From: an uncultured Kiritimatiellota bacterium
Lineage (GTDB): Bacteria; Verrucomicrobiota; Kiritimatiellia; RFP12; UBA1067
Direction: 5' to 3'
NCBI GenBank assembly: GCA_934635045.1
Contig: CAKTZA010000100.1
Coordinates: forward strand, 1-8,808
DNA: 8,808 nucleotides
Each line of letters opens with the position of its first letter. Position 1 is the first letter of the stretch. Below are positions 1 to 7,805 of this stretch, piece after piece. Below the pieces are notes generated by a model. That model made no database searches and had not been told where the DNA came from. It was given only the letters and a program-made list of their open reading frames with translations. A program made the translations under genes and the position numbers.

Positions 1-234
1 GGCGCGAGCGAGACGCCGCACGAGGTCGTCCGAGAACTCCTCAAAGATTTCCGCATGACGTTCTCATCTTTGGAGGAGGGGCTTCGCCAAAGGCTGGACC
101 CGGAGCGGGTGTTTCTCGATCCGGCGAAGGCGAAGACCGCGAAGATGAGGGCGGCGGCGAGAGAGAAACGGGAGGTTCGTGTCGTTATTGCGCGCAAGCG
201 ACAGGATACGCGACGCAAAGAACGGATGTTCTGA
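1..234 (+). CDS. C-terminal fragment of unrecognised basic helical protein
   Basis: An open frame runs from the first base of the window to a TGA at 232-234, giving 77 residues with no upstream stop, so the gene probably begins outside the window. The visible part has an amphipathic, helix-prone stretch (around VVRELLKDFRMTFSSLEEGL, residues 9-28), followed by a strongly basic tail rich in Lys, Arg and Ala that ends in ERMF. There is no membrane segment or Cys/His motif. I do not recognise the family; the tail would suit a nucleic-acid-associated protein, but that is only a composition argument. An ATG at 55-57 could alternatively start a 59-residue protein, but no good Shine-Dalgarno precedes it. 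It is convergent with the glycoside-hydrolase-type gene. Coding status is supported by plausible amino-acid composition only. Confidence 0.5.
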   Translation, partial: GASETPHEVVRELLKDFRMTFSSLEEGLRQRLDPERVFLDPAKAKTAKMRAAAREKREVRVVIARKRQDTRRKERMF

Positions 235-474
235 AACCAATGGACAAAAGAGCGTAAACGAGACGGCACACCTCTTGCAAGGCTCAACTGCTTGCCCAAT
301 CACAACGGCCTCATCGGCTGTTGTCGTCAAGGAAATTGAGGCGCCGCCCCGCCACACATTCGACCTATACACCCGACGCAATGGCAATCGCGTACTCGGA
401 GATGCAGTCCGCGTTCTGCCGCATCCTCGACATGAGCTGTCGGATGTGTCCGAGAACGCGCGCAACGGTGCGCC
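235..474. other. Convergent intergenic region, nothing recognisable
   Basis: This 240-bp gap separates two convergent genes and is visibly less GC-rich than the flanking coding DNA. I looked for a bidirectional terminator. The only stems found are weak: a 5-bp GCGCA/TGCGC stem just downstream of the stop at 475, without a T tract, and a GCAAG/CTTGC pair near 278-296. No tRNA-like fold or convincing promoter was seen. Open frames that cross it are low-complexity shadows. Confidence 0.5.
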
Positions 475-3426
475 TTATTTCGTCTCCTTCGCGTACTGGA
501 GGATCAGCTCGGCGGCCTGTTCGCGCAGGCGGTCGGGTGTCGTCTTGTCGTGGCGTTCGGTCTCGACGACCCGGATCGGCGCCTCGGCGAGAAACGCCTT
601 CACCTCCGGCCGGTCGCCGGCGACCCGCTCCAGCAGGTCGAGGTACTTGAGGTCCTCGACGCCGCGGCGCATCGACATGTACCGGAGGGACGGCATCGTC
701 GACTCGAAGCTCCGGTAGGCGATGCCCGCCGAGGCCGCCGTCTTGAAGTCCGCCGGCCCGTAGCCTCCCGTCATCGTCTGGAAGATGTAGAACTGGTTGC
801 CCGTCAGGCCGTGGCGCGCGCCGAACCACGGGTGCAGGCGATACGTCTCGTAGATCGGCGCGCGCCCGCTCTCGCCGCACGTGTAGTGCCAGACCGTCTT
901 GCCGCGCGCAAGGGCGTCGGCCACGTAGGCGAGGTGGTCGGACCGCCGGAAGTAGCCGTGGCTGTACAGGATCCACCCGTCGACGTACGGGTCGAGCTTC
1001 CGCATCTCCGCCGCGTCCAGGATCTCCGCGCCGAGCGTCACCGTCAGCTTCACGTCCGGCAGCGTCTCCTTGGCGACCGTCAGCACGCGGCGGATCTCGT
1101 CGAACCGCCGGGGGTTGGGCTCGTCGTAGACCTCGATGTTGTAGTCCGCGTCGGGGACGCCCCAGGCGTTCATGCAGCGCTTGACGCCGCGCAGGTAGTC
1201 GGGCCAGAGCGCCAGCGCGCGGTCGAGGTCGTCCTTGCACCCGCACTTGCCCCGGAAGACGTCAAATGCGCTGAAGCCGATGAAGAACGTCGGCGCGAAG
1301 CCGCGCGCCCGCCCCCAGGCGAGCATCTTGCGGATGCCGTCGCCGGCCCTCTCGACGGACGCGGCGGGCCGCGCGTAGTCGTAGCGGCCGTCCGCCGTCC
1401 GCGCCCAGTCGAAGTCCCAGGGCGTGGCCTGGAACTCGCGCGTGCCGATCTCGTGCATGAGCTCGAACTGCCCTTCCGTCGTCGCGCCCTGGAAGAACCC
1501 GAACGGACGCTTCGGCTCGCGGGCCAGGACGATCGGCCGCACCTCGAGCGCGACGGGGACGTCCTGCATCTGCCCCTCGTAGACGCGGTGGTGGTAGGCC
1601 GTGCCGCGATACGGCTTCCACTCGGACTTCTCGCCCAGCGGGATGACGCGCAGCCGCCCGCGGTACGTCCCCGGCGCCACGTCGGACGTGTCGAAGTCGA
1701 ACCAGGCGACGCCGGCCTCGTTCGCCGGCACCGTGACCGTGCACGCCTCGTCCATCTTCGGCAGCATCTCGTAGCGGCGCGTCACGGGCAGCGTGTCCAT
1801 GTCCTTGAACCGCAGGGCCACGCGGGCGACGAGCTGCGTCTCCGGAAAGCCCGCAAGCCCCCACGTGCCGTTGAACTGCTTCGCGGCGAACGAGCGCCCG
1901 GGCGCCGGATCGGCCGTGTCCGTCTCCAGACGGACGACATACGTCTCGTCATGGTCGCGCAGGTTGAGGATCGCGACCGGGAGGCCGATTCGCTCGTTGA
2001 CCGCGCCCTTCAGGTGGATGTTCGTCACGGGATGGAACGACTCGCGCGGCACGAACGGAATCGCGTAGTCCGTGTCGACCGGCAGGACGGCCACGGTGAA
2101 GGCGCGGTCGGCGAAGCGGTCCAGCTCGCGCTGGCGGGCCGCCGTCTCGAGCTCGGCCGCTCGCGCCTCGTAGGCCGCGCGGTCCGCGCACGCCTCGTCG
2201 ACGTCGTAGTTCCCCTTCAGCCCCTCCCGGTACGAGCCGCAGACGAGCCGCCCGAAGCGCGGCAGGTCGCCGAAGCCCGTCTGCACGGGCGCCCACGTCG
2301 CCCACTGTCCGTTCTTGCGCGACAGCGCCACGTTGAGCGCCAGCGTCTCCCCCGGACGCACGGCGCGCCCAAGGCCGATCGCCGCGAACGGGAGGCGCAC
2401 GCGCGCCGACCAGCGGCCGTCCGCCACCTCGTTGCGGACGACCTTCCAGCCCGTCACGGCCGTGCCGCCGTCCGTCTGCGCGAACGTCGCGCCGGCGGCG
2501 TTGAACGCGAACTGCGTCTTCTCGCGGTCGCTCGCGTCCGCCGGCGCGCCGACGAACAGCTCCAGCGCGTCGCCGCTCCACGGCGAACGCGCATCGCCCG
2601 CGACGATTCCCGCCGCATCCTCGAACCCGACGTCAACGACGAGCGCCGCGCCGTCGGACGTGACGCGGAAGCGCGGCGCCGCGGGCGCGACGCCGCCCAG
2701 GCCCTCGCGCGAGAAGGACAGGAAGTCCGCCGCCTTTTCGCCGAACGCGACGGTCTTGACGCGCGCGGCCGCCGCCGCGCGCCGATCCTTGCCCCGGCTC
2801 CCCTTGAGCGCCGCGAGGCCGTCCTCCGACTCCTCGACCTTCACGTTGTCGAACAGGACGAAGTCGCCGGGCTTGACGGTCATCGGGCGCGTGTACTGGG
2901 ACGACTCCCAGATCTGCAGCGTCAGCGCCGCGCGCGTCTTCCCGGCAGGCACCTTGAACGACCCCTTGTAGAGCGTCCAGTCCTTCTGCACGGACACGGC
3001 CTTGAGCGACGTCGCCTCCTGCCGGCCGTCCGCCCAGTAGTCGGCCGTCCAGCTGTGCACGCCGACGCCGACCTTGTGCGGCGACCCCTTGAGCTCCAGC
3101 GAGAAGTCGTAGATCTTGCCGCCCTCGACCGCGAACCCGCGCGTTCCGCCCGTCGCGCCAATCGCCGCAATGGCATTGTAGACCAGGTGCCCGTTGCGGT
3201 TCGTCTCGGACGGCATCACCTCCAGCTTGCCGCAAGCGTTCCAGGTGTAGGGCTCCCGGAAGAGGGAGAGCTTGCCGCCGGGCCCGCTCGCGTTGTAGAC
3301 GAGCGGCGAAAGGTCGTCCTTCACGTTCGTGAAGTCCCCGTCCGGGACCAGGTTCGCGGCGAAGGCGCCGCCCGCGAGCGTGAACGAGGCCGCGAGCGCG
3401 CCGTGTGTCATCCATGTCATGTTCAT
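475..3426 (-). CDS. Secreted CBM-containing DUF4091 glycoside-hydrolase-type protein
   Basis: This is a 983-aa exported, probably carbohydrate-active protein. Residues 1-23 form a signal peptide with hydrophobic core ALAASFTLAGG and an AFA cleavage motif before ANLVPDG. Residues about 25-200 resemble a jelly-roll carbohydrate-binding module, opening NLVPDGDFTN and ending near DFVLFDNVKVEE. Residues about 252-397 look like a CBM9/DOMON-type module (SPWSGDALELFV, then WSARVRLPFAAIGL, then WATWAPVQTGFGD). After a linker and a beta-rich domain (about 430-640, with DVAPGTYRGRLRV), the C-terminal half is a DUF4091-type barrel: EVYDEPN at 765-771 with Glu769 as candidate acid, VWHYTCGES at 845-853, and the signature SLRYMSMRRGVEDLKYL at 913-929. 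DUF4091 proteins are predicted glycoside hydrolases, so the role is inferred and the substrate is unknown. The start was chosen for its signal peptide and Shine-Dalgarno. It follows the PATR gene by 33 bp, so co-transcription is likely. Confidence 0.87.
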   Translation of the reverse strand: MNMTWMTHGALAASFTLAGGAFAANLVPDGDFTNVKDDLSPLVYNASGPGGKLSLFREPYTWNACGKLEVMPSETNRNGHLVYNAIAAIGATGGTRGFAVEGGKIYDFSLELKGSPHKVGVGVHSWTADYWADGRQEATSLKAVSVQKDWTLYKGSFKVPAGKTRAALTLQIWESSQYTRPMTVKPGDFVLFDNVKVEESEDGLAALKGSRGKDRRAAAAARVKTVAFGEKAADFLSFSREGLGGVAPAAPRFRVTSDGAALVVDVGFEDAAGIVAGDARSPWSGDALELFVGAPADASDREKTQFAFNAAGATFAQTDGGTAVTGWKVVRNEVADGRWSARVRLPFAAIGLGRAVRPGETLALNVALSRKNGQWATWAPVQTGFGDLPRFGRLVCGSYREGLKGNYDVDEACADRAAYEARAAELETAARQRELDRFADRAFTVAVLPVDTDYAIPFVPRESFHPVTNIHLKGAVNERIGLPVAILNLRDHDETYVVRLETDTADPAPGRSFAAKQFNGTWGLAGFPETQLVARVALRFKDMDTLPVTRRYEMLPKMDEACTVTVPANEAGVAWFDFDTSDVAPGTYRGRLRVIPLGEKSEWKPYRGTAYHHRVYEGQMQDVPVALEVRPIVLAREPKRPFGFFQGATTEGQFELMHEIGTREFQATPWDFDWARTADGRYDYARPAASVERAGDGIRKMLAWGRARGFAPTFFIGFSAFDVFRGKCGCKDDLDRALALWPDYLRGVKRCMNAWGVPDADYNIEVYDEPNPRRFDEIRRVLTVAKETLPDVKLTVTLGAEILDAAEMRKLDPYVDGWILYSHGYFRRSDHLAYVADALARGKTVWHYTCGESGRAPIYETYRLHPWFGARHGLTGNQFYIFQTMTGGYGPADFKTAASAGIAYRSFESTMPSLRYMSMRRGVEDLKYLDLLERVAGDRPEVKAFLAEAPIRVVETERHDKTTPDRLREQAAELILQYAKETK

Positions 3427-3441
3427 GTCCCTTTTCCTTTT
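3427..3441 (-). promoter_or_regulatory. Purine-rich ribosome-binding region of the DUF4091 gene
   Basis: On the minus strand the leader is AAAAGGAAAAGGGAC followed directly by ATG. AAGGA (3439-3435) lies 8 nt before the ATG at 3426, and AAGGG (3433-3429) lies 8 nt before the second in-frame ATG (codon 3, 3420). Either could be used and both keep the signal peptide. No promoter or terminator fits into the 33-bp gap after the PATR stop, which supports an operon with independent re-initiation. Confidence 0.6.
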
Positions 3442-3459
3442 GAATAGATGTCCGCCCCG

Positions 3460-6400
3460 TCACTTGACGAGGAAGAGGAGTCCCGCGTTGAGGTCAAGGT
3501 TCACCGTCCGTTCGCCGTAGGCGACCTTCCAGGCGTCGCGCGCGAGCGCGACCGACGCGAACGCGCCCGACAGCGACCTGCCCTCCGCCTCCAGCACCGT
3601 CGGCGAGACGCCGCGCGCCCGGCCGCACCGGACGGCGCGGAACTTGAGCGTCGAGAGGTCGAAGTCGCCGCCGACGACCAGGCGGTCGGCCGCCCCGTCC
3701 GCGACGTCGCAGACGTACGTCGCGCCGGACGAGACGAGCGTCCCCGCCGCGAAGGCCAGCGTGCCGACCGCGCCCTCGCCCGCCGGGCTGATCTCGCCCG
3801 TCACCGTCAGCACGCCGCTCGAGACCCGGCCCGAGCCCGCGACGCCGCCAACCGTCAGCGAGCGCCCGCCAAGGTCGGTATCCCCCATGAAGAACGGCAC
3901 GTACACGCTGTCCGCGGGCGACGCGAGGTCGATCGCCGTGCCGGCGGCGAACGTCGCGAACGGCAGGTCCGCGAACCACGCGCCCTCGAACGTCACGGGC
4001 GCCGTGCCCGCGAGGACGATCGTGCCAACGCCCTCGACCGCGTTCGTGAACGTGATCGCCTCCGTGTTCTCGAAGCGCAGCGTGCCCGCGTCCAGGAGGA
4101 TGCGCCCCGTGCCCGCGCCCTCGGCCCGCATGAGCGCGAGGATGGACGAAACCACTTCCGTGCCGCCCGTATAGGTGTTGTGTCCCGTCAGGAGCAGCTT
4201 GGACGTCCCCGTCTTCAGCACCTCAAGCGCATCGCCCGAGACCGTGCCGGCGAACGTCACCGTCTTCTCGGCCGTCGGGATGACGACACGCGCCGGCTCG
4301 ACCAGCTCGACGTCGCCCGACAGCGTGACGTCTGCATTGAATTCACACGCGCCCTGGTTGTGGAAGCCGTCCCACTTCGTGTCGCGGATGCCCGCGCCCG
4401 CGAGGCGGAAGTCGTTCGCGACCGTCAGCGCTGTGTCGAACGCGACACGTCCGCCGAACCGCGCGCCGCCGCCGACATGGACGGTGCCCGTCCCCAGCGC
4501 CTCGGCGTGCGCGACCTCCAGACGGACGGCATTGACGAACGTGCCGCCCGAATAGGCGTTCGCGCCCGACACGCGGACGCGCCGCCAGGAGAGGTCGCTG
4601 TCCGGAACCGAGGCGAACGTGATGCCGCCCGTGCCCGCGAGCGTGCAGCGAAGGTCAGCGCAGTAGGTGTCCGCGCGCATGCGCGTCACGCAGACGACAC
4701 CCTCGGACGCGCCGAAGTCCAGCGTGCCCGGCCCGAAGACGAACTGGTTGTCGTCAATCGCCACCAGCGCGGGATTCGTGCCATCGCCGACCGTCAGCCG
4801 CGAGCCGGCGCGCAGCGTCAGCGTCGCGCCCAGGCCCAGCGCGCCCACGGTCTTCGCCGCGCCGCCCTCCAACGCGGCGTCCGCCGCGATCCGCGCAACG
4901 GAAGCCGCCGTCGTCTCGCCCGCAAACGCCACTTCGCCCTCATACGGCCTGAAGCCGTACGCCTCATCGTAGGTGAGGAACTTGAACGCGGCGCTCGTCG
5001 CGCCGAGAATCGGCTGCGCGACCGCGCCCGACGCGGCAAGGGCGACACCGCCCGCGACCGTGTACGACGAGGCGCCGCTGCCTTGGCCGACAAGCCCGTC
5101 CTTCCCGTCCCAAAGGAAGAGGACGGACCCCTTCCCCGCGCGCGTCAGCGGCCCCGAGACCAGCGTCTGCCGCGAATAGCCGTCGGCCTTCTCGACGAAA
5201 GCGAGGTTGGCGTCCGCCGGCGCGCGGCGGAACCGGATCGCGCTGGCGCCCGCATAGGAGACGCCCTTCCCTTCGCCCGTCGCCAGCTTCAGACCCTTGT
5301 CCGTCGTGCAGGCCTGGAAGACGAGCGGGGCGTTCCGCAGACGGAAGCTGCCGTCGCCGAAGAAGCGCGGCGTCGTCGCCGTGTCGGCCGCGTCCGGCAG
5401 GAAGATGCCGCCGCCCTGCACGCACACGTCGCCCGACAGGCGAATCGGCTGGCTGAAGGAATAGGCCGCGGGCCCGCAGACCGTCACGCCACCGTCCGCC
5501 CCCTCCGTCTCCGGCTCGAGCGGCAAGTTGAAGGCGGCTGTCGAATTCGCCAGGTTGGCGTCGTTGAAGCTCGCCAGCCGCGCGCCCTGCGCGCCGACCT
5601 GCACGCGAATGCGTCCCGAGCAGTCCTTGCCGTTCTCGTCAGTCCCCGACTTGAAGAGCTCGGAAACGACATTGTTGAGGCTTGGCCCGAACGTGCCGCC
5701 GTCCAGCAGATAGACGCATGGGGATTCGGTCGTCGCGCCCGCCGCGGGCTGAAGCGGCGCGGTCAGCGCCAGATGCCCGCCCCGCAGTTCATAGCGGCGC
5801 GCGGCCGCGTTGTACGTTCCGTCATGGTAGAGCCAGCCGCCGTTCTGCACGACCGCCGCCCCCGCCACGCTCCCGAAGATCAGGCCGCACGGAACGGGAA
5901 TCGTTCGGTAGTTCTTATCCGCGGCAGACGCGCGCAACCAGCCGATCAGCCCGCCGTTGATCGTCAGGGTCGTCGCGGCCTTCAGGCTAAACCCAGGGAA
6001 CGCCGTCACCGCATCGCCGCCGTCAATCGTCAGCGGCGCGTAAAGCGTCGTCGTTCCGCCGCTCGGACGAAAATCCTTCAGCGTGACGCCCGCCGTCGCG
6101 GCGCTCGGCGACCCGACGGAGACGGCGCCGTTTCCGACCAGCGCCGCCGACTGCACAAGCGGCTGCGCGTTTTGGTAGACGAGCTTGCCCTTCCCATAGG
6201 CGCCGAGCGCGCCGAAGTCCGACAGTTCCGCATCGGTCGTGCCGTCGCCCAGCGTCAGCGTCGCCTCTGTCGTCTTGTTCGAGACGGCAAACTGTCCGGA
6301 GCCCGTCAATGCCCGCCCCGTCAGCGTCATCCCACGCGTCGCGAGAAGCGTGACCGGCTGCCCGGCGGCATCTTCCAGCCGAACCGTCTCGCCCGTCGGC

Positions 6401-7358
6401 ACCGTCAGCCGAGGGACGACGAACGTGCCGACGCCAGACGCGAAGCGAAGGTGATCGCCCGCTTCGACGGACAGGGCCGCCGCCAACGTGTCCGCGCGTC
6501 CGACGGTGAAGCGCCCGCTCGACGAAGAGTCGAGAATGAACTTCAGCGATCCCGTGAAGCGTCCGCTGAACGTGCAGTCTTCCGACGGCGCAAGGTTCAG
6601 CGGCGAAGGGTTGCTCGCCGAGAAGATCCCGGATCCCGTGAGGCCGGCAATGAGCATCGGCGTGTCGGATGTGCTGATGTCGAGCGAACCGTCCAGCTGG
6701 ACGGCACAGGCACCGCCCACGCGGTAGTAGCCGCGAATCACGCACTGCGCATCTTCGGACACAACAAGCCGATCAACCTTCAGGTACGTGTCGAAGTCCA
6801 GCAATCCCTCTTCGACCAGCAGCTCACAGGACGAAGACGAGGATGTATCCCAGCAGACCTGTCCCTTCTGCACCCACGTGCCCTTGCCCGTCTTGCGGTA
6901 GGTGCGGTTCTTCTGCTCGATGCGAACCGTGTCCATCGTGAAGGTCGCGCCCTCGGCCACCTTGACCGTGCCCGTCACCGACGCGAAGCCCGTGTAGGCG
7001 TAGGCCCCTTCCAGCGAGAACTTCGTCTCGCCCGACTCGAACCGCAACCCCGTCGCATAGTTCGCGCCATTGGGCACAACGACAGACAGCGAACCCGACG
7101 GACAAAAGACGCAGACATCGCTCGCGCCGGGCTTCACGCCGCCAACCCAGTTCACGGCATTCGTGAAACTGCCACCGTCCGCCCCACACCACACGATGTC
7201 AGCGGCACAGGCTACCAAGCCAAAGGAGAGGCAACCGAGGCAGCAAAGGCCGTCAAGGAGCCTTATACCCCCCCCCCCCCCTGTCGGAGGAAGTCACCAA
7301 GCCGACGCCAACCGCGTTTTCCGTTCATGATTTCCGGCACGTTCATGATTTCTTGCAC
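3460..7358 (-). CDS. Exported PATR (autotransporter-associated beta-strand repeat) protein, start out of frame at a G14 tract
   Basis: The body is an uninterrupted 1252-codon frame from TTG 7218 to TGA 3460. It opens like other PATR proteins (DIVWCGADGGSFTNAVNWVG) and is then Gly/Ala/Thr/Val-rich beta-strand sequence throughout, as in a beta-solenoid passenger. Two clear autotransporter-associated repeats are visible: GANAYSGGTFVNAVRLEVAH around residues 933-952, and GHNTYTGGTEV around 1060-1070 (1299-aa numbering). The C-terminus ends LNAGLLFLVK and shows no recognisable autotransporter barrel, PEP-CTERM or LPXTG signal, so the anchoring route is unclear. The signal peptide lies upstream: Arg33, then LLDGLCCLGCLSFGLVACAA. 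The good start (GTG 7358; ATG 7346 and 7328 are in the same frame) reaches this only if the G run at 7268-7281 has 12 or 15 residues. As read (14) it stops at TAA 7263 after 31 codons, and the body frame has a TGA at 7294-7296 with only TTG 7218 below it. It is either a phase-OFF allele or a homopolymer miscall. It is first in an operon with the DUF4091 gene. Confidence 0.85.
7268..7281 (-). repeat. Poly-G (14) homopolymer, candidate phase-variation tract
   Basis: There are 14 consecutive C on the plus strand, G on the coding strand, lying between codon 26 of the start frame and the signal-peptide core of the PATR gene. No comparable homopolymer was seen elsewhere in the window. Start-frame reading gives CAG, four GGG, GTA, TAA. 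One extra G (or two fewer) gives CAG, GGG codons, GGT, ATA, AGG and continues into the body. With 13 or 16 G the body would join a third frame with only GTG 7297 or the adjacent TTG, neither with a Shine-Dalgarno. Presence and count are seen directly; switching is inferred. Confidence 0.85.
7323..7358 (-). repeat. Two tandem 18-bp units covering the PATR start codons
   Basis: On the coding strand GTGCAAGAAATCATGAAC (7358-7341) is followed immediately by GTGCCGGAAATCATGAAC (7340-7323), 16 of 18 identical. Each unit is six codons, encoding (M/V)QEIMN and VPEIMN, and each supplies a GTG and an ATG in the same frame. Copy-number change would therefore lengthen or shorten the N-terminus without shifting frame. 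Confidence 0.85.
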
Positions 7359-7373
7359 GTTGAACTGTCCTTT
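7359..7373 (-). promoter_or_regulatory. Shine-Dalgarno AAAGGA selecting GTG 7358
   Basis: AAAGGA occupies 7373-7368 on the minus strand, with a 9-nt spacer (CAGTTCAAC) to GTG at 7358-7356. ATG 7346 would be 21 nt away and ATG 7328 is preceded only by a weak purine stretch, so GTG 7358 is the preferred start. This frame is the one interrupted at the G tract. Confidence 0.6.
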
Positions 7374-7449
7374 CTTCTGGTGATTTGATTTCGCCAGATT
7401 CCCGGCAACCAACCGACCAACAGGAACCCAGCGAGAGATTACGAGCGAC

Positions 7450-7479
7450 AGTATATCAAAATCACGTCACAGGACGCAA
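7450..7479 (-). promoter_or_regulatory. Extended -10 sigma70-type promoter of the PATR operon
   Basis: The minus strand shows TGA followed by TATACT (-10 at 7455-7450, with the TGn extension at 7458-7456). TTGCGT lies at 7479-7474 after an 18-nt spacer; the -35 is poor (3 of 6) but the extended -10 can compensate. It sits in the most AT-rich part of the gap. The predicted transcription start is near 7443, leaving about 85 nt of leader before GTG 7358. This is consensus matching only. Confidence 0.45.
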
Positions 7480-7522
7480 CCATCATCGCTTTTTAAAATA
7501 ACCAAAATCGCGCAACCGCACA

Positions 7523-7540
7523 CCCCTGGGGACAGACCCC
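7523..7540 (+). repeat. REP-like palindrome, copy 1
   Basis: The sequence is CCCCTGGGGACAGACCCC. GGGG and the final CCCC can pair around ACAGA. The identical 18-mer recurs at 7586-7603. Confidence 0.75.
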
Positions 7541-7559
7541 ATCGAAAATATGTGGCTCA

Positions 7560-7573
7560 TGGGGATAGGCCCC
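7560..7573 (+). repeat. REP-like palindrome, copy 2 (variant)
   Basis: TGGGGATAGGCCCC differs from the RAYT-internal core TGGGGACAGGCCCC by one base. It has the same orientation as copies 1 and 3. Confidence 0.7.
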
Positions 7574-7585
7574 GGCAAGGCAAGC

Positions 7586-7603
7586 CCCCTGGGGACAGAC
7601 CCC
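7586..7603 (+). repeat. REP-like palindrome, copy 3
   Basis: An exact 18-bp copy of the unit at 7523-7540, offset by 63 bp and in the same orientation. Confidence 0.75.
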
Positions 7604-7679
7604 GCCGCGAGATCGGCCAATCCTGCACAGCCACGCGACATTGATTCGGCTCCTCTCATGCCATACGTTCAGGGTTCCA

Positions 7680-7694
7680 TGGCGACAGGGGCCC
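7680..7694 (+). repeat. Degenerate REP-like copy
   Basis: TGGCGACAGGGGCCC retains GACAGG and CCC, but the G4 arm is broken and two extra G are present. This is probably a decayed copy; chance similarity in GC-rich DNA is possible. Confidence 0.35.
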
Positions 7695-7791
7695 GTGGTG
7701 CTGGTTCCGGTTGGCTTTTGCCATCTGCCTCCCAGCTTTCCGAGTACCGATGGAGCCCTTTGCGCCGCCCTTGAAGCCTTTTATCATTCCT

Positions 7792-7805
7792 TGGAGACAG
7801 GCCCT
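7792..7805 (+). repeat. Degenerate REP-like copy
   Basis: TGGAGACAGGCCCT has two changes from TGGGGACAGGCCCC, symmetrically placed in the two arms (G to A and the final C to T), so arm pairing is preserved (GGAG...). It lies about 95 bp downstream of the transposase stop. Confidence 0.5.

Noticed and set aside
64..465. A 133-codon minus-strand frame across the left intergenic region
   Set aside because: It overlaps the more protein-like plus-strand frame at 1-234, has Arg/Ser-rich composition, and has no Shine-Dalgarno or family resemblance.
365..477. Minus-strand frame downstream of the hydrolase reading RVLGHIRQLMSRMRQNADC, which looked like a possible gene remnant
   Set aside because: It is the tail of a long shadow frame through the hydrolase, has no start of its own, and is too short to separate from chance.
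455..477. Possible terminator after the hydrolase stop
   Set aside because: The stem is only about 5 bp and no T tract follows on the minus strand.
550..3447. A 965-codon plus-strand frame opposite the DUF4091 gene
   Set aside because: Arg/Leu/Val-rich shadow without domain-like sequence. The minus strand carries a signal peptide and clear motifs.
7268..7281. Treating the PATR gene simply as a frameshifted pseudogene
   Set aside because: The 1252-codon body has no other lesion, and the only break is at a homopolymer whose length is inherently variable. Phase variation or a count error explains it better.
3448..7383. A 1311-codon open frame on the plus strand, antisense to the PATR gene
   Set aside because: The translation is Arg/Ala/Asp-rich low-complexity of the kind produced opposite GC-rich genes. 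The minus strand encodes a recognisable PATR protein with plausible composition.
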